Source: Theodoxus fluviatilis
Lineage: Eukaryota > Mollusca > Gastropoda > Cycloneritida > Neritidae
DNA length: 64,000 bases
Assembly: GCA_034096865.1 (NCBI GenBank)
Contig: JAWQFJ010001268.1
Span: 5,001-69,000 of the forward strand
Reading direction: 5' to 3'
The translations under genes and the position numbers were made by a program. Below the pieces are notes generated by a model. It did no database searches, was not told where the DNA came from, and was given only the letters and a program-made list of their open reading frames with translations. This document shows, piece by piece, positions 21,073 to 33,158 of the stretch; position 1 is the first letter of the stretch, and each line of letters begins with the position of its first letter.

Positions 21073-22956
21073 GTACAAAGTGTTTATGCTCCATTGTTGA
21101 CAATATATATGAACCGCAAATGAAATATCTTGAATAGAAACCATTGATAAAATTCACAGAGATATCACACTATACTGCAGAACATCATTGAACGTGTCCC
21201 AACTCTAAATCTAATGCTTTGCTTGCTGTTAAAAAACACGCTACACCACACAACTCAAGGGCGTGGAACAGGAGGGAATCATATTTCGTTACAAAGCACT
21301 TCACAAAGTGCTCCGTTGTCGGGGGGAAATTTCTCAAAGTTCAGGCTGAAGAACTCGTAACATATATAAAACAGAATTATACCACCCGCTTGCGAGACGT
21401 GTATCAAGCCAATGCCAAGACGCATATTCTCCTATCACGCCAAAAAACGTATATGAAAGTTGGAGAATTAAACATACGAGCGATAATAGCGGGGTTTTAC
21501 ACACACGTGGAAGGTTTGTCAGTGCCCTTTCGACAAATTCAGAACAGAAACGATCTGCCAAGGCCTACAGATTTAATTTTCTTAAAACATTAGAATACCT
21601 TATTGTTAATACAATGTTTGTAAATAAATATCTATGCAGATTTGGTCTTGTGTTCCTATGAGTATGAGGCCAAAAGTTATTTACTCAATGACTCATCTTT
21701 CGCTTCCCTTCCCCCACAATGACAATGGCATTAGTGATACGTCTTGGTGTTCAAAAACGAAGTACTTAGACTCGATCTTACGTACATAATCACTCCCCCG
21801 AAGAATGAAATATCACGGTGTGGCGTTCTGTGTAGGACTCCAGTTGACCTATCACACTTGTAGTGCGTTCGTTCCGATAAGGTGTATCGTAACACTTCCG
21901 TGCTTGTCTCTCGTGACCCCCGATTTGTCGCAAGAAAGTCTATCGTGATAAAGGTCTTGCACGGCAATCTGAGCGATATCGAGTGTGCTAAATAACTTAT
22001 TGCATACACGCATGATCAAAATGACTGTTGTCTTCGTTCAATATCAGTCGTGTTCCGGAAAACAAGATATCTCGCTTTTAGTAGAAAATGTTTGCACAAT
22101 ATCGTCGAATGTTGAATTTAGCACAGCAAGATGTTGCTGCAACGAGCACTAACTGGTCAGTGACACTTACGAACAACACTGACACCGTTCAAAAGATGTT
22201 TACGATCTAGAGTTCAAAAAGAGTATCATAAACCTTCTTCCAACAACAGAAGTTGCCATTAAAGGAGATTATCGTCTGAAAAGACATCACCCATCTGTCA
22301 AATCGTAGAACTAATGATTCTTTATGCAAAAGGCAAAACGCCCGAATGAACGCTCAAGTGTCTCTGTAGGGGAGGGGCGCATTTTCTTATCATTTCTCAC
22401 ATCTCCATCGGGATGAAGAGTGCGTATTGAGCGTTGTTCGTGGCGGATTGGGAGTTAATCCCCCTCTCTAACAGAGCAGCCTGGCGTGCCGTTTGAAGAA
22501 GCTTGGGCCGTGGTGTGGAGCTATGGGTGATTGACCATGAAAAACTGCCAGCCCTGAAGAGGCGGTGACAGGTCTTCACAAAGTCAGAGCCTGGACTTGT
22601 CATGGCTGGCTGATCAGAGAAGGCGGATCTCGGAGCAGAGTCGTTTCGGTATCGAGAAGAAAGGTGAGCGATATAGAACAAGAAGTGACAGTTTTTCCCC
22701 ACAAGAAACGTTGCCCAGATGTGGCAAAAAGTGTTTGTTGATATCTTAGCTATGAAATCTCGACCCGTATTGGGCTCAGCTAAAACATCCACAGGCCTGA
22801 CACAGATGAAAAACTTGTGCAACTCTCTGAACAGCATGTATTTACATTGTCACTCCACTTGCAAGAAATCTCACTGCTCAAAACCAGTTAAAGGACGGAA
22901 TAATCTGATAATAATCTAAACGTGAATAAGTACAATTCAAGGCACATCTTTCCTAC
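21073..22956. other. Intergenic, nothing recognised
   Basis: Open frames of up to about 145 codons occur here (for example 21219-21593 plus and 22397-22837 minus), but none has a recognisable domain or family resemblance. They are left unannotated. Confidence 0.4.
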
Positions 22957-23031
22957 CAATTCGCCTCTTATTACTTGTGTAGAGAGACGCGGTGGGTCAG
23001 TTCTTACCTCTAACACACAGGGATTTTGATC
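22957..23031 (-). mobile_element. Family A copy 19, 5' fragment
   Basis: AATTCGCCTCTTATTACTTG, GAGACGCGGTGGGTCAGTTC and CACACAGGG match the 5' half of family A on the minus strand. The 3' half is missing. Confidence 0.6.
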
Positions 23032-25236
23032 AACAAGCCTATAAAATAATACTAAAAATATCCCTTGCATTAAAATAATCCTAACAAATCGAGTGTTTTA
23101 GAATGACAAGTTGTTTCCAGTGATAAATATATAGTTAATTTTATGATCATGAACGATTGCACTAAAGAACCTTCCCAGGAGGAACCACACTACCTCTATG
23201 GCGACAGGGGAATGGCCGCTATCTTGTGCCACTTTGATGAAGGTGCCAGGCTGTTGAGCGTTGGACAGCACCGTTGCAAGTTTACGATGTTCCAAGGTTT
23301 ACAGAGAATGCTGACAAGTAGGTGTCAGGAACGCAGGGAAAGCCAACATTCCAAGACAAAAGCGTCAGTCATAGAGGTCGCCTTCGAGCTAGCAGATCTG
23401 GTGCATCTATCTTGGCCTTCTTGTACATTAGACAGCATTTCTACTACTAATACTCCATACACCGACATTGTTGAAATGGAAGGGGGGCGGAATCGACACA
23501 TTTCAACACAGTATATAGCTTTTTTTACCATCTGTGGCCATGCATATTCTTGTATCACAAGGATTACCGTAATTACTACAGATAGTTGTAGTATCATTGG
23601 TTATAGCGCAATTTTTACCACAGGGTTTCAATATGCAGATACACGCGTACGAGCTTTATGGAATCGCCATACAGCGCGATGATGAATGGACGGAGACACA
23701 CAAACAATGCGAGGTTACTTCGCCAAAAAGAACAATGATAAATGATGAAACTCACAATTCAGTTTCAAAATGCACTTACATCGTCGAAGGTCGGCCAAAC
23801 AAACGCTTTGATTACAGGAGTACAAATGCGATCTTCTATCTTGATTTCGCGCTGCCTTGCAACATGTGGGAAAGGCGAGTCAACTCAATAACATGTTCCC
23901 ACCACGGGTACCCAGGCGTCAACTTCCTTTCATTGAACGCAAGGCAAGGGCTCGGCTTACTTGGGGCTCGAATCGAATCTCGCTCCAACACAGGTTTGGA
24001 AGCTGTGAATATAAGCCACACAGCTGTAAGGAGAGTGGTGCGAACGAGGTGATTGAAAACCGCTGGTAGGTAGCGTCAATGAAAAGCCTACGAACAGCTC
24101 TGTTCACTGTTCATGAGTGTTTACTGACACACAATGTTTCATCCTATGCCCATCTCTTTCCGAATACCTCCAGTCTCTTCGCACTATGCAGGAGCACCTG
24201 TTTACTACCGAGCATACACGTAAACACAAAGCGCCTCAAAGCTTTATACGTTCGCTAACGCTAGGGGTTTCAAACTTATGCAGCAACAGGGCACCGAGAA
24301 AAGCGCTCATAAATGTAAGCATCTTAGTCATACAGACGCCCTGAACCCCAAACCGTTCGATATGGATTTCCATTTCAAACACCGGTGCAGACCTGAATCG
24401 ACGGAATGCAGCCAGTCGAGAGTACAGCAGCAGCAGGGAAGGCGAGCACTTTTCAAAGCTACCTCAACAAGGACACAGCGTTGACGGGTGCTCGCTTTTT
24501 ACTGGCTCCAGACACCTTTACAACCCATTAACCGCAGGCACAGCCGCCTTGCCCTGGAAACATGCATACCTGTGCTGCAGCCACGGCCGGACACTCGACT
24601 CCACACGAGGAAAATCGCTGTCCAAGCTCGTACGACGACAACGACTGCAGATGTTGCGATTGTATCACCGCACACCCACAACCCGCCGTAGCGACGTTTC
24701 GCGATTCGCCCAGAAGCGTTCTCCGCTGGGCAGACAGCAGACAGGTAGGCCTATCAGTTGTCTCGGTGCGAACGGCCAGCCCCTCCACATGCCTCGTCCC
24801 TGTCTAGGACGTCTCAGCGCGGACCCTGGGGCAGACGACTACACGGCGAATCCTAGGGTCGGGGGAAGCACTCAGCGATTGGAAGTCCGCTGTGTGCTGG
24901 GTCCCTCCAGCGCTAGCTGCTACGTCTAACCTCTCCTCCCCCCTCAACCCGCACAGAGCTCACTACCGCCAGGCGTTCGCCTTCACCTTCGCAGCCACAA
25001 CAGCCTGCGTTACCCCGTGTGTAGGGGGCGTGGAGCTGTGGGGAGGGAAAAAAGCAACAAGAGTAACGACGTCACGACAGGGAAAAGCTGGGGTACGGGT
25101 ATGTAGGTGTGTATGGAGGAGATCTGGAGACGAAGAGGGTAGAGGAAGAGCGAGGGAAAGCAAGCATATGCACAGAATGTCTACTCGCAAGAGCTACCAT
25201 GTAAATACATGTATCTGTCTACCAACATGCACGTGA
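23032..25236. other. Intergenic; G+C- and CpG-rich from about 24480 to 25130
   Basis: No gene is recognised. The stretch 24480-25130 is visibly richer in G+C and CpG than its surroundings and could mark a promoter of an unseen gene, but no first exon can be identified. The 179-codon frame at 23143-23682 has no recognisable domain. Confidence 0.35.
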
Positions 25237-25393
25237 TGATGATGGGCCGTAGTCAATGGCCATACGTAGCCTACACATCGCTAGAGCTGGTTAGACTAAG
25301 AGCAAATCTCAATGTCCCAAGTGATTCGCGTGGGGAATTGCGGAAGATTCGATGGATCTATTGTTACATCTACCTCTTACACCACAGGGGGTT
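25237..25393 (-). mobile_element. Family A copy 20, decayed
   Basis: GGGCCGTAGTCAATGGCCAT, ACGTAGCCTACA, CAAATCTCAATGTCCC and CCACAGGGGGT occur in family A order on the minus strand. About half the bases between these blocks have diverged. Confidence 0.45.
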
Positions 25394-26985
25394 GCGCGAA
25401 AAAAACAAATCTCACATTCACATGAAAACATTTACATGAAATCAAGAATCTCGTTCTTTTGTGCCATGCAGAGGTGAAAAGATTGGAGACAATGCTACAC
25501 GGAGAAAAAGAGAGCAACTGAAAGAACAGGCAAGTCGTAGATTCAGTGCATCCATGAAAGAGGCACTTGGTGAACTTCGACAAAAAAAAACCCAAGTAAA
25601 ACTATATTTATTACCGGTGTGCCTCGAGGCACGAATATCCCCTAAATTGCCACGGAGGAAAAATCTCTCTGCGAAGGAATACCCCGGCGGGTTTCAACAC
25701 TGCGAAGGTGTTTTCAATTATTCTGTTCCATTTTCGAGGGAACGAAAGTTTCCCAGGACACAATTTATACATGGCAAGATCCTCATACTGGTGACTCGAA
25801 ATACGGGAGAGCATGCGACTCGAATTTCATGGGCGTTCTGGATACAAAAGTGGTTCAGAGTAAACTTCCGAGCATCCTTCTTTCTGACACCGCTGAGAGA
25901 ATCCGATGATTATGTGTGTAATCTAAACGTTTTGAAGAGGGAATGGAGTTCGTTAAAGTCCCAACAGTACTCAGTATTTTTTTCGTTGCACGCACTTTTG
26001 CGTCTCTGAATCATAAAGCGTGTTTCTGTTCAAAGTAACTGACAAACTGCTTACAAATCGGCGAGCAAAACGGCCAAACTAAGACCTAATGCTTCAGCAA
26101 TTCCAATGAGACGATGCTCAAGTTCGACACATGCTACATTCAGAATATACAAATGTACAGGTTTTCAGTATGAATGGCATTAAATAGTATTAAATTTTGT
26201 GTTCAAACACAATTGCTTGTCAGGCAAATAATAAAACTGAAACACAAATGTCATTGCGGATCTTTGGCTTGGACGAGCAACGTCAATGACATAAACTCGA
26301 CAGCATTACACTCACTGTAGTGCATTACGAACTTCTCGTCTTCAACTTCTCAACATCACCATTAGCTTCACATCAGCAACTTGACTCATGGTTTTTCCAT
26401 CCCTGTGTATGTGACCTTCTAATGGAGGTTGCCGAGTCCAAGCCCTTCTCATACCCTCCTCTCCTCATTCATCTCCACATCCAGTCTCCTTTTTCCTCTC
26501 GCCTCAATCATTCAACTTCAAAGGCGGGGGCTGACAGCAGGTTTTGGGACGTCGAGCGATTTCTTACACGAGATTCCCGCTTCATGGTGAAGATGTGAGG
26601 AGTAGTTTTCCCAGACGATCCACGCCGCTCAAAGTTTGTGCTATCTCGGGCCCAACACGGGGATCAGAGGGGAAGAAGAGGAGCGGGATGAAGGAGAGGA
26701 GCTAAACTGAGGTCGAGTCGGGTGGAGACGAAACCACGCCATGAGGTCGGAATGTTCGTGGGGCGGGATTGAGGTGACAGGGTTTGAACGAATTAAATAA
26801 ATGTCTAGAGATAAAAATCAAACATTCTAAGCAAGGACATCCACGGATGTCTACAACGCCTCTTTGCATTTATGATTTTACTTTTTAATTTTCGATTCTC
26901 TTGTTTAATGTTGGAAAACTGTGCCGATTTCAATATATAATTTAAAATCATATAGGCGTCATTCTTGCAGCCAGTGAGGCAGGGT
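25394..26985. other. Intergenic, nothing recognised
   Basis: A 182-codon open frame at 25461-26009 (plus) has no recognised domain. Nothing else stands out. Confidence 0.4.
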
Positions 26986-27070
26986 TTATAAAAGTGCCGA
27001 GTCGCTCAGCGCTTAGAGCTCTTGGACGCTTAACCGATGGTCATGAGTTTAGTTCTTGCTTGAAGTGATT
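26986..27070 (+). repeat. Degenerate tRNA-derived SINE head
   Basis: Starts near TGCCGAGTCGCTCAGCGCTT and AGAGCTC, which matches a tRNA D-arm and Pol III A box. It continues through a possible anticodon stem (TTGG to CCGA) to GGTCATGAGTTTAGTTCTTG, a degraded B box. Spacing fits a tRNA, but the T-arm no longer pairs, so this is a SINE head and not a functional tRNA gene. The body beyond 27070 is not recognised. Confidence 0.5.
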
Positions 27071-28023
27071 GCATTTTTATGTTCATCCTCTTTAGGGTTT
27101 TTCCACTGTTTGGGCGAGTTTTAAGAATCTAAATACATTTGTCATATTTTGTTCTTTCACAGTGTTTTTCTTTAACCTAGCATTTGGTATAAAATAGATT
27201 TTCTACTTGCAAGGATGGGAGCTATGCTTGGTAAGATCACGGTATCTGCTCAAGAGATTTAGGAATGCGTCTTTCGAAATGAGCTCATCGTAGTGCAACA
27301 TAGCTGGAGTCGCTCGATGCTCTCCCCCCCCCCACCCCCACCCCCACTTCTTCGGCTATGAGTCCCTGACTGCGAGGCTTTCGGGGCCTGCTCCAGTGTC
27401 TCAGCCAGGGGCGGCTCCAAGCAGCAGAAGAGGCTGCCAGTGGTCATTGGGATAGGGTCAGATCATTCATATTCAACCGTGCGCTCAAACTCGACATGAA
27501 ATTGGTCGTCAAACCTCATCTGAATCCAAGAAACACCACTACACGCATCTACTAATCAAACTGAAAAAACATTTAGCCCTCGCCCACCAACCACTTCTGG
27601 CAAAAAACATCTCGTAATGATTTAAAAGCAGCTCAAAATAGATCAATGAAAAAAGTTAAAGCGGACGACCATCCTGCGATGTGACTATACTGAAGTCGGG
27701 TAGTCTATTTCAATCAGCATGTCATCAAATTATACGCCATCTGCTCAAGTTGTAAAAATCCGATGACTGTCATCAAATGGCTACACCAGGCACAAATGCT
27801 CCTACTGGTACATGGCACAGAAGGTCTAAAGAAACGCCCGTTAAGCAAATCGAACAATGGCACCTTTTCTACATGTACATCTTCGGAGAAGTTCGGTGGG
27901 GAGGGGCGAGCATTGTGAAAAGGAGAGTGTGAGCAATAGAATCTCATTCCAGAGGTTGCACTGTAGGTGGGATCTATGCAGGAATGAGCTAGTTTAGACT
28001 AGTATTAGGCCATACAAATGTAT
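27071..28023. other. Intergenic; segment near 27507 shared with 41119
   Basis: No gene recognised. GGTCGTCAAACC, followed 20-30 bp later by CACTACACGCATC and ATCAA, also occurs near 41117-41165, so both may belong to one old dispersed repeat. A short C-rich run lies at 27325-27345. Confidence 0.35.
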
Positions 28024-28146
28024 TTCGATAACTATCGGCATATGTAGATTATGTAAGGCAACTGATAACGAAAATCTCAAGAGCTGAATAGAGCTGGAGC
28101 AAGTCAAGGCATGATCTCCCTAGTGAATGGCGTGGGGAGAGGCGCT
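28024..28146 (-). mobile_element. Family A copy 21, decayed
   Basis: ATGTAGATTATGTAAGGCAA, AACGAAAATCTCAAGAGCTG and TCTCCCTAGTGAATGGCGTG follow the family A order on the minus strand. The 5' third is lost. Confidence 0.5.
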
Positions 28147-28500
28147 GGGACCGAGGCTTGAGGGACAGGGGTGCAAGGTGAAGGGGAGCGACAGCCTCTA
28201 CACCAATGGAGCAGGTGCTTGAGTGGCTGTACACAGAACGAGGGCAAGAGCTGGTGTGAAGAGGCCAGCATTGATAAAAGACGACACTGCAGGGGAACGA
28301 ATACCTTAGGTGGCCCAGGGGCCGTCGAAGGAGTGGGCTGAGGGAGAGGAAAGAGGAGTAAAGAGAAGGAGAAGTAAAGATGGGCAGACGCAGGCAGGGA
28401 GTGATGACCAGATGGACGGACAAACGAATGAGTGGTCGAACTGACCGGCAGGTAAGCAGAAAGACATGTAGAAATTGAATGTACATTAAACGCTCTCATG
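28147..28500. other. Intergenic, nothing recognised
   Basis: Between a decayed family A copy and the LINE tail. No feature can be supported. Confidence 0.35.
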
Positions 28501-29117
28501 CATAATAATAATAGTTTATTCATAAGCACATACCTTCCCTTGACAGGTGAGCTCATGGCGTTTACGATCCAAAGAATCAACACTCATACAACCACTCAAC
28601 ACCACATTCCCACAAAAAACTCACACACAACACACATAAACAAAAAACAAAAACTATGATCCAATAGAACAAATAGAACAAACTATACAATATACACAGC
28701 ACTTGCCGGCCAGGTCAAGTAAGGCGAAGCAGCTCAGCGGGAAAGGCGGATCGGAAGAGGTGGGTCTTTAGAGCACTTTTGAACTGGGGCAGTGTCACAA
28801 AATGACGGACTGGGAGAGGGAGACTATTCCAGGTTACAGGTCCGATATAGGAGAAGGCACGCTGTCCTTGAGTTTTCTTATTACTGCGGGGGACCTTGAG
28901 CATTCCAGTCAGTAGCTGAGCGTAGCGATCTGGAGAGCGTGTAGACTGCAATAATTTCTGTAAGAGCGTGTGGTGCGGTGTTGTCGATGGCCTTGAAGCA
29001 CAAAGTAGCAAGTTTATAGTCTATCCTCTGAGAGATGGGGAGCCAGTAAAGTGTGTGTAGGAGTGATGAGACATGGGTACGCTTGGGACATCGAAAAACT
29101 AGCCTAGCAGCACAATT
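28501..29117 (-). mobile_element. LINE 3' fragment (CR1/L2-like C-terminus), frameshifted
   Basis: Read on the minus strand it encodes the well-known C-terminal end of CR1/L2-type LINE reverse transcriptases: a QNCAARLVF block, HTLYWLPISQRIDYKL, then, one frame away, GQRAFSYIGPVTWNSLP and FKSALKTHLF. The frame change falls near 28905. The element ends in a 3' UTR with a short TTA-type tail at 28502-28511. It is 5'-truncated and not functional. The same 3' UTR occurs at 40054-40187. Confidence 0.75.
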
Positions 29118-29118
29118 C

Positions 29119-29270
29119 TGGATGGATGGATGGATGGATGGATGGATTGAGTTTTACGGCCTATCCGCCTTTGTGGACTATGCAAAGCCATCGATCTCGA
29201 CAATCACTAGAACAGACTGGAGTACGCGTAAGTCAAAGTATGGCTTCGCTAGTTATTCGCCTCTTTAATA
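29119..29270 (-). mobile_element. Family A copy 22, 5'-truncated
   Basis: Six ATCC units (as GGAT on the plus strand), then the 3' core ACGGCCTATCCGCCTTTGTG and body to TTATTCGCCTCTTTAATAA. It abuts the LINE fragment at 28501-29117, so it probably inserted into or next to it. Confidence 0.75.
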
Positions 29271-29284
29271 ATCCCATCGATACG

Positions 29285-29289
29285 TGGGT

Positions 29290-29332
<43 letters not shown>

Positions 29333-29409
29333 CGTGCGTGTGTGCGAGTGAGTGCGTTCGTTTGTGTGTGCGCGTGCGCGCTTGTGTGTACACTAGTGAG
29401 TGTGTGAGT

Positions 29410-29456
<47 letters not shown>

Positions 29457-29466
29457 GTGTGTGTGA
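29285..29466 (+). repeat. (GT)n-rich microsatellite
   Basis: Two GT arrays joined by a GTGC/GTGA-rich segment. Thr-His and Cys-Val frames on both strands are artefacts. Confidence 0.9.
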
Positions 29467-30217
29467 GAAAGACAAAGCGAGAGATAGACTCATAAACAAA
29501 GATCCGTACGGATGGACAACTTTGGCTTCACGGTAACTGTTATCAGCGTCTTAACCCACGCAAACCACAACCCTTCGACGTTTTTGTTCATTTATCAACA
29601 GCCAAAGTGGATTCCTAGCGACAAAAACCAACCGTAAGCCAATCTGCGCCCTGCACCGATGCGACATATTGGAGCAGTGTTTGCTATAGGTCTAGCGCTG
29701 CATACAGAAACTTTAACAGAAAACTGTTTTGATTGGAAAGGTTGAGAGGCAAAACAGGAATGCTATGCCAAGAGATACACGTAGGTACAACATGAAACAA
29801 AACGTGAAGCAATAAAAGTTCAACACATTGATATAAATAATTTTTATTGAGAGTGACTGCACAGTATTGTCCATATACTTTGATAAAAAGGCAAGATAAT
29901 TACAAAATTTGGTGCGTTATGTGCATGTAACATCAGCTCAAAGAGCAGATTCATGCAAAAATCTTGACTTTCATAAGATTTCAGACTTCGAAAATAAAAA
30001 AATCTGGAAGAGTGTACATTTATCATTATACTTTTCAATATTGACAATCAAATGGATACAGAGTTCATCAAAATCAGTGACTTCTCGGTGAATTAATTGC
30101 GTTAAGAGATTATCAAAGTGTTCATGAAAATGTTACGCACCTTGAAAAATCTTTCTCTATTTCATGCAACGTTGGGTGCTGTACGTCATGTGAGCGGACG
30201 GACTTATCCAATACTGG
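29467..30217. other. Intergenic, AT-rich, nothing recognised
   Basis: No recognisable coding, RNA or repeat features. Confidence 0.4.
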
Positions 30218-30391
30218 GTGGATGGAATTTTATGTTCTATCAGCCTTTGTAGGCTATGTAAGTCCATTGATCTTGAAATCACTTACACTAGTTGAAGTAC
30301 GAGCAAGTCAAGTCCGATTTGCCTAGCTTTTCACCTCACCAAGCACGGGTAGATGCCGTGGGTCTTTTCTTTTCCCTAACCCACATGGGGA
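30218..30391 (-). mobile_element. Family A copy 23, diverged full length
   Basis: CTATCAGCCTTTGTAGGCTA is intact. The 5' end reads CCCATGTGGGTTAGGG in sense orientation. Many substitutions between these ends indicate age. The tail is reduced to about one ATCC-like unit. Confidence 0.75.
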
Positions 30392-31388
30392 CGGGCACTC
30401 CAAGAGATTTTGTCAAACATGAAACCCGCCTTCTCTTCTCCTCTCAACTACCTTCCTTGCAGCACGTAATATTTACAACGTCTCAGCTTTTCAGGAAGGG
30501 GCGGACTTGCACGTAATGTGCCTCAAAGTGGTAAGGGTTTGCGTACACACTGCTGTCTTAGCAACGTAAAAAGCAGTAAGTCGGGGTGGTGCTCGCGCTG
30601 AAAAGCGTCCAATACACAAGGAAACTCCGGGAGGAGACATTAACACTCTGTGTCGGGGAGCTGAAAGACGGGTAGGAGTTACGGGTGGGCAGACTAGCTG
30701 CCGGAGTGCACTAATCGGGGTGGGTCAGCGACGGGCGATGGTGGGGTAGATAGTGGCGTTTTATGGGTAAGGGCTTTACCCCACTCTAGATAACATCGTC
30801 CGGGGTAGAACTACCCAAGACCCGAGCAAGAATGAGGAATGAAGGAAACACGAAATGAGGAAAACAGACACGCAATACTCATGCGGCAGAAAAGGAATAC
30901 AGGAGATACTAATTGAAACATGCCTGTAAGACAGTTATGAGCAATGCATAGACGACAGTAGGCGATTAGTGAAATAGTATCAACTTTGATCCTACCTTGA
31001 AAGTAAGTGCGCGAGAAGATACGACGGGATGCAGAAACTGAACGAACGAAAGATACAAGATAAAGGTACGGTTTTATATAGTGTATATAGGTTTTATATA
31101 GTGATGTATCACCCATGTCCGAGTCTCGAAACGCTTTACACTCTATCCCCCATTATCGAACCCATTTATCCATCCTTCACTGCACATCAAGACATGTAAG
31201 ACGCGCACAGTCATGTAACTCCGCTCCCTGGGGAGCATTCCAACCCCCTGCTAGTTTATGGCCGCAAGCAAGGGTCATCTGCACTAATTTGAATAAAGCA
31301 CGCCATCGTAGCCTTTCCAGGTATTCAGTGTTACTCATGGGTGGGGAGAAGCAATGAGCGTTAAGCACCATGCCCAAGAATTTAACTG
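30392..31388. other. Intergenic, nothing recognised
   Basis: Contains a small direct repeat GGTTTTATATAGTG at about 31069 and 31090. No gene recognised. Confidence 0.35.
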
Positions 31389-31390
31389 TA

Positions 31391-31609
31391 GGACTCGTGA
31401 TGGATGGAGTTTTACGGCCCATCAGCATTTGTAGGATATGTAAGGCCATTGACCACGATCATCACTGGAACTTAACGGTATTAGCAACTCAGGTCACGTG
31501 TTCCCCAGTTGCCTTTTTCGAATCGTGTAGGGAGACGCAGTGGGTCTATTCTTACCCCCAATCCACAGGTGAGTCTATTCTTACCCCCAATCCACAGGTG
31601 GATAGACTC
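31391..31609 (-). mobile_element. Family A copy 24 with duplicated 5' terminus
   Basis: Full-length copy with a short tail. In plus-strand reading the 5' terminal piece TCTATTCTTACCCCCAATCC plus ACAGGTG is present twice in tandem, about 28 bp apart. Copy 5 at 4.1 kb shows the same type of duplicated 5' end. Confidence 0.75.
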
Positions 31610-31654
31610 CGCGAAGTTTCAAACGCACTACCGCTAGAGACAGCGGACGAGAGC

Positions 31655-31963
31655 GTATACTTGACTTGACTTGACTTGACTTTTACGACGTTTGAGGCCT
31701 TTTGTGAGGCCTGTTCGACGTTCTATGTGATAAACTAACTTTGCTGCGATGCGTGGCGGGCTAACTACTAGATCTATTGCATATTTTGGCATTCTGGTGT
31801 GTAGAGGGTGGGGAGATATTTCCAGTGTTCGTCGAGTGCAACTTTGAAGTCATGGACTGAGTCAGCTGTGACAACTGCATCTGGTAGGTTATTCCAGGTT
31901 TTGATGATACGTTGTGAGAAGAAGTTCTTCCTGATGTTCAGCCGAAAGCTGTCTTTATGGAGT
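31655..31963 (-). mobile_element. LINE 3' end, part 1 (split by the LTR element)
   Basis: On the minus strand this encodes the last 63 codons of a LINE reverse transcriptase (FRLNIRKNFFSQRII, KTWNNLPDAVV, FKVALDEHW), ending in a TAG at 31774-31776. A short 3' UTR and a (GTCAA)n tail at 31660-31683 follow. The reading frame continues at 37394 on the far side of the LTR retrotransposon. Confidence 0.8.
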
Positions 31964-33158
31964 TGTTACGAACGGGGCTCTTTATCTCCCATTCAAGAGA
32001 GATTGGTCTAGGGGTTTTTCTTACCGTTCCATAACATTCTCTTTCATTCCATGCAATGCAAGTGAACAAGACATCACCGAGGAGAAAGTGTGAATTGAAC
32101 TTTAAAGATGACTTTTAATAATACAGGTGAAAAGATAATTCTTACTATGACTAATTTAAAGTATCAAAATGTAAGGTTTAGCCAGCCAGCCTTTGAAATA
32201 CGACACTTATCTGATTGCGTCAGCCTCTGCTGACCGCCGTTGAACGTAGTGTCTTTCTGATAAGGGTGAAGAAACGGTGGGCCACTAACGTCGGGTTATT
32301 TATAGCCTGGTCAGGGCTCGTTGAAGCGTGAGGCTGGTGGAAGGGAGGGTTCCATCAATCGTCTCCCCTCCAAGCTGAAACGTGGAGTAGATCAGGCGTA
32401 GCGTGGTCGGGCCGGCCTGGACTCTGGGGGGGGCGGTTTCATCATCATGTCGCTTTGCGTGGGACGGACGTTGAGGCTTGAAAGTTGTCGGGCGTGGGTC
32501 GGGGCGCGGTCAGGTCTAATCAGGCATGACTGCCTGATGCTCTCTCGGTCGGGCGGCGGAGTCGCATTCCGTCCCCATCTGGTTGACCTCCAGCGTTTTC
32601 CGTCGCACGGTCAGGTGCGGCGAGAGGTGTTGGTGAGAAGAGAGAGAGAGAGGGTCGGGGGAGGAATTTATAGGCACGCTCAGTGTCCAGTGCTGACCAA
32701 TCGCTCTCCAGACGCCATCTTGCCCTCGTCACGAGACCTCTGGTCATGGGACCTTGTTTACAAGCTGAATTCTTTTGTCTCCTCTGGTCACGAGATGTGG
32801 ATCACGGGATCTGTATCACGAGGCCGTCGTCACGAGACTGGGTCCCTTTGTCTACACACACTGACCAGTCCTATTTTTGGCACAGGCCCTACGCAGTAGA
32901 AACGTCCACATCTCCTTTGTCCTTTTCAAAATCCCACCCTGACACAATTTCCTAACTGCTGGCTGGGTTATCTAAAAGCTAGATTTGAGAACTGGCTGGC
33001 TCATATACTTATTCATTTAACTAACTTACAACTAAAATATCTTCATTCATCACATCTCCACACCTAAAGGTCGTGAATTACAGGGGATTTGGAATTCACG
33101 ATGAGTGGGCAAATATATATATTGAATCAACTTAAGCAAAAGCTCTCTATTCATGACA
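31964..33158 (-). repeat. 3' LTR
   Basis: Matches the LTR at 36564-37393 but carries about 340 bp (31981-32320) that the other lacks, bounded by the short repeat GGGCTC. It has a TATA motif (GCCTATAAATT on the minus strand, near 32665-32675). The boundary at 33158 is ambiguous: a tandem 104-bp repeat gives a second possible start at 33262. Confidence 0.8.

Noticed and set aside
23143..23682. 179-codon frame on the plus strand
   Set aside because: No domain, poor coding character by eye, and no splice or promoter context.
25461..26009. 182-codon frame on the plus strand
   Set aside because: No recognisable family, and composition like the surrounding non-coding DNA.
32683..32955. Frame of 90 codons repeated almost identically at 36918-37190
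   Set aside because: Both copies lie in the LTRs; the identity reflects LTR similarity and not a duplicated gene.
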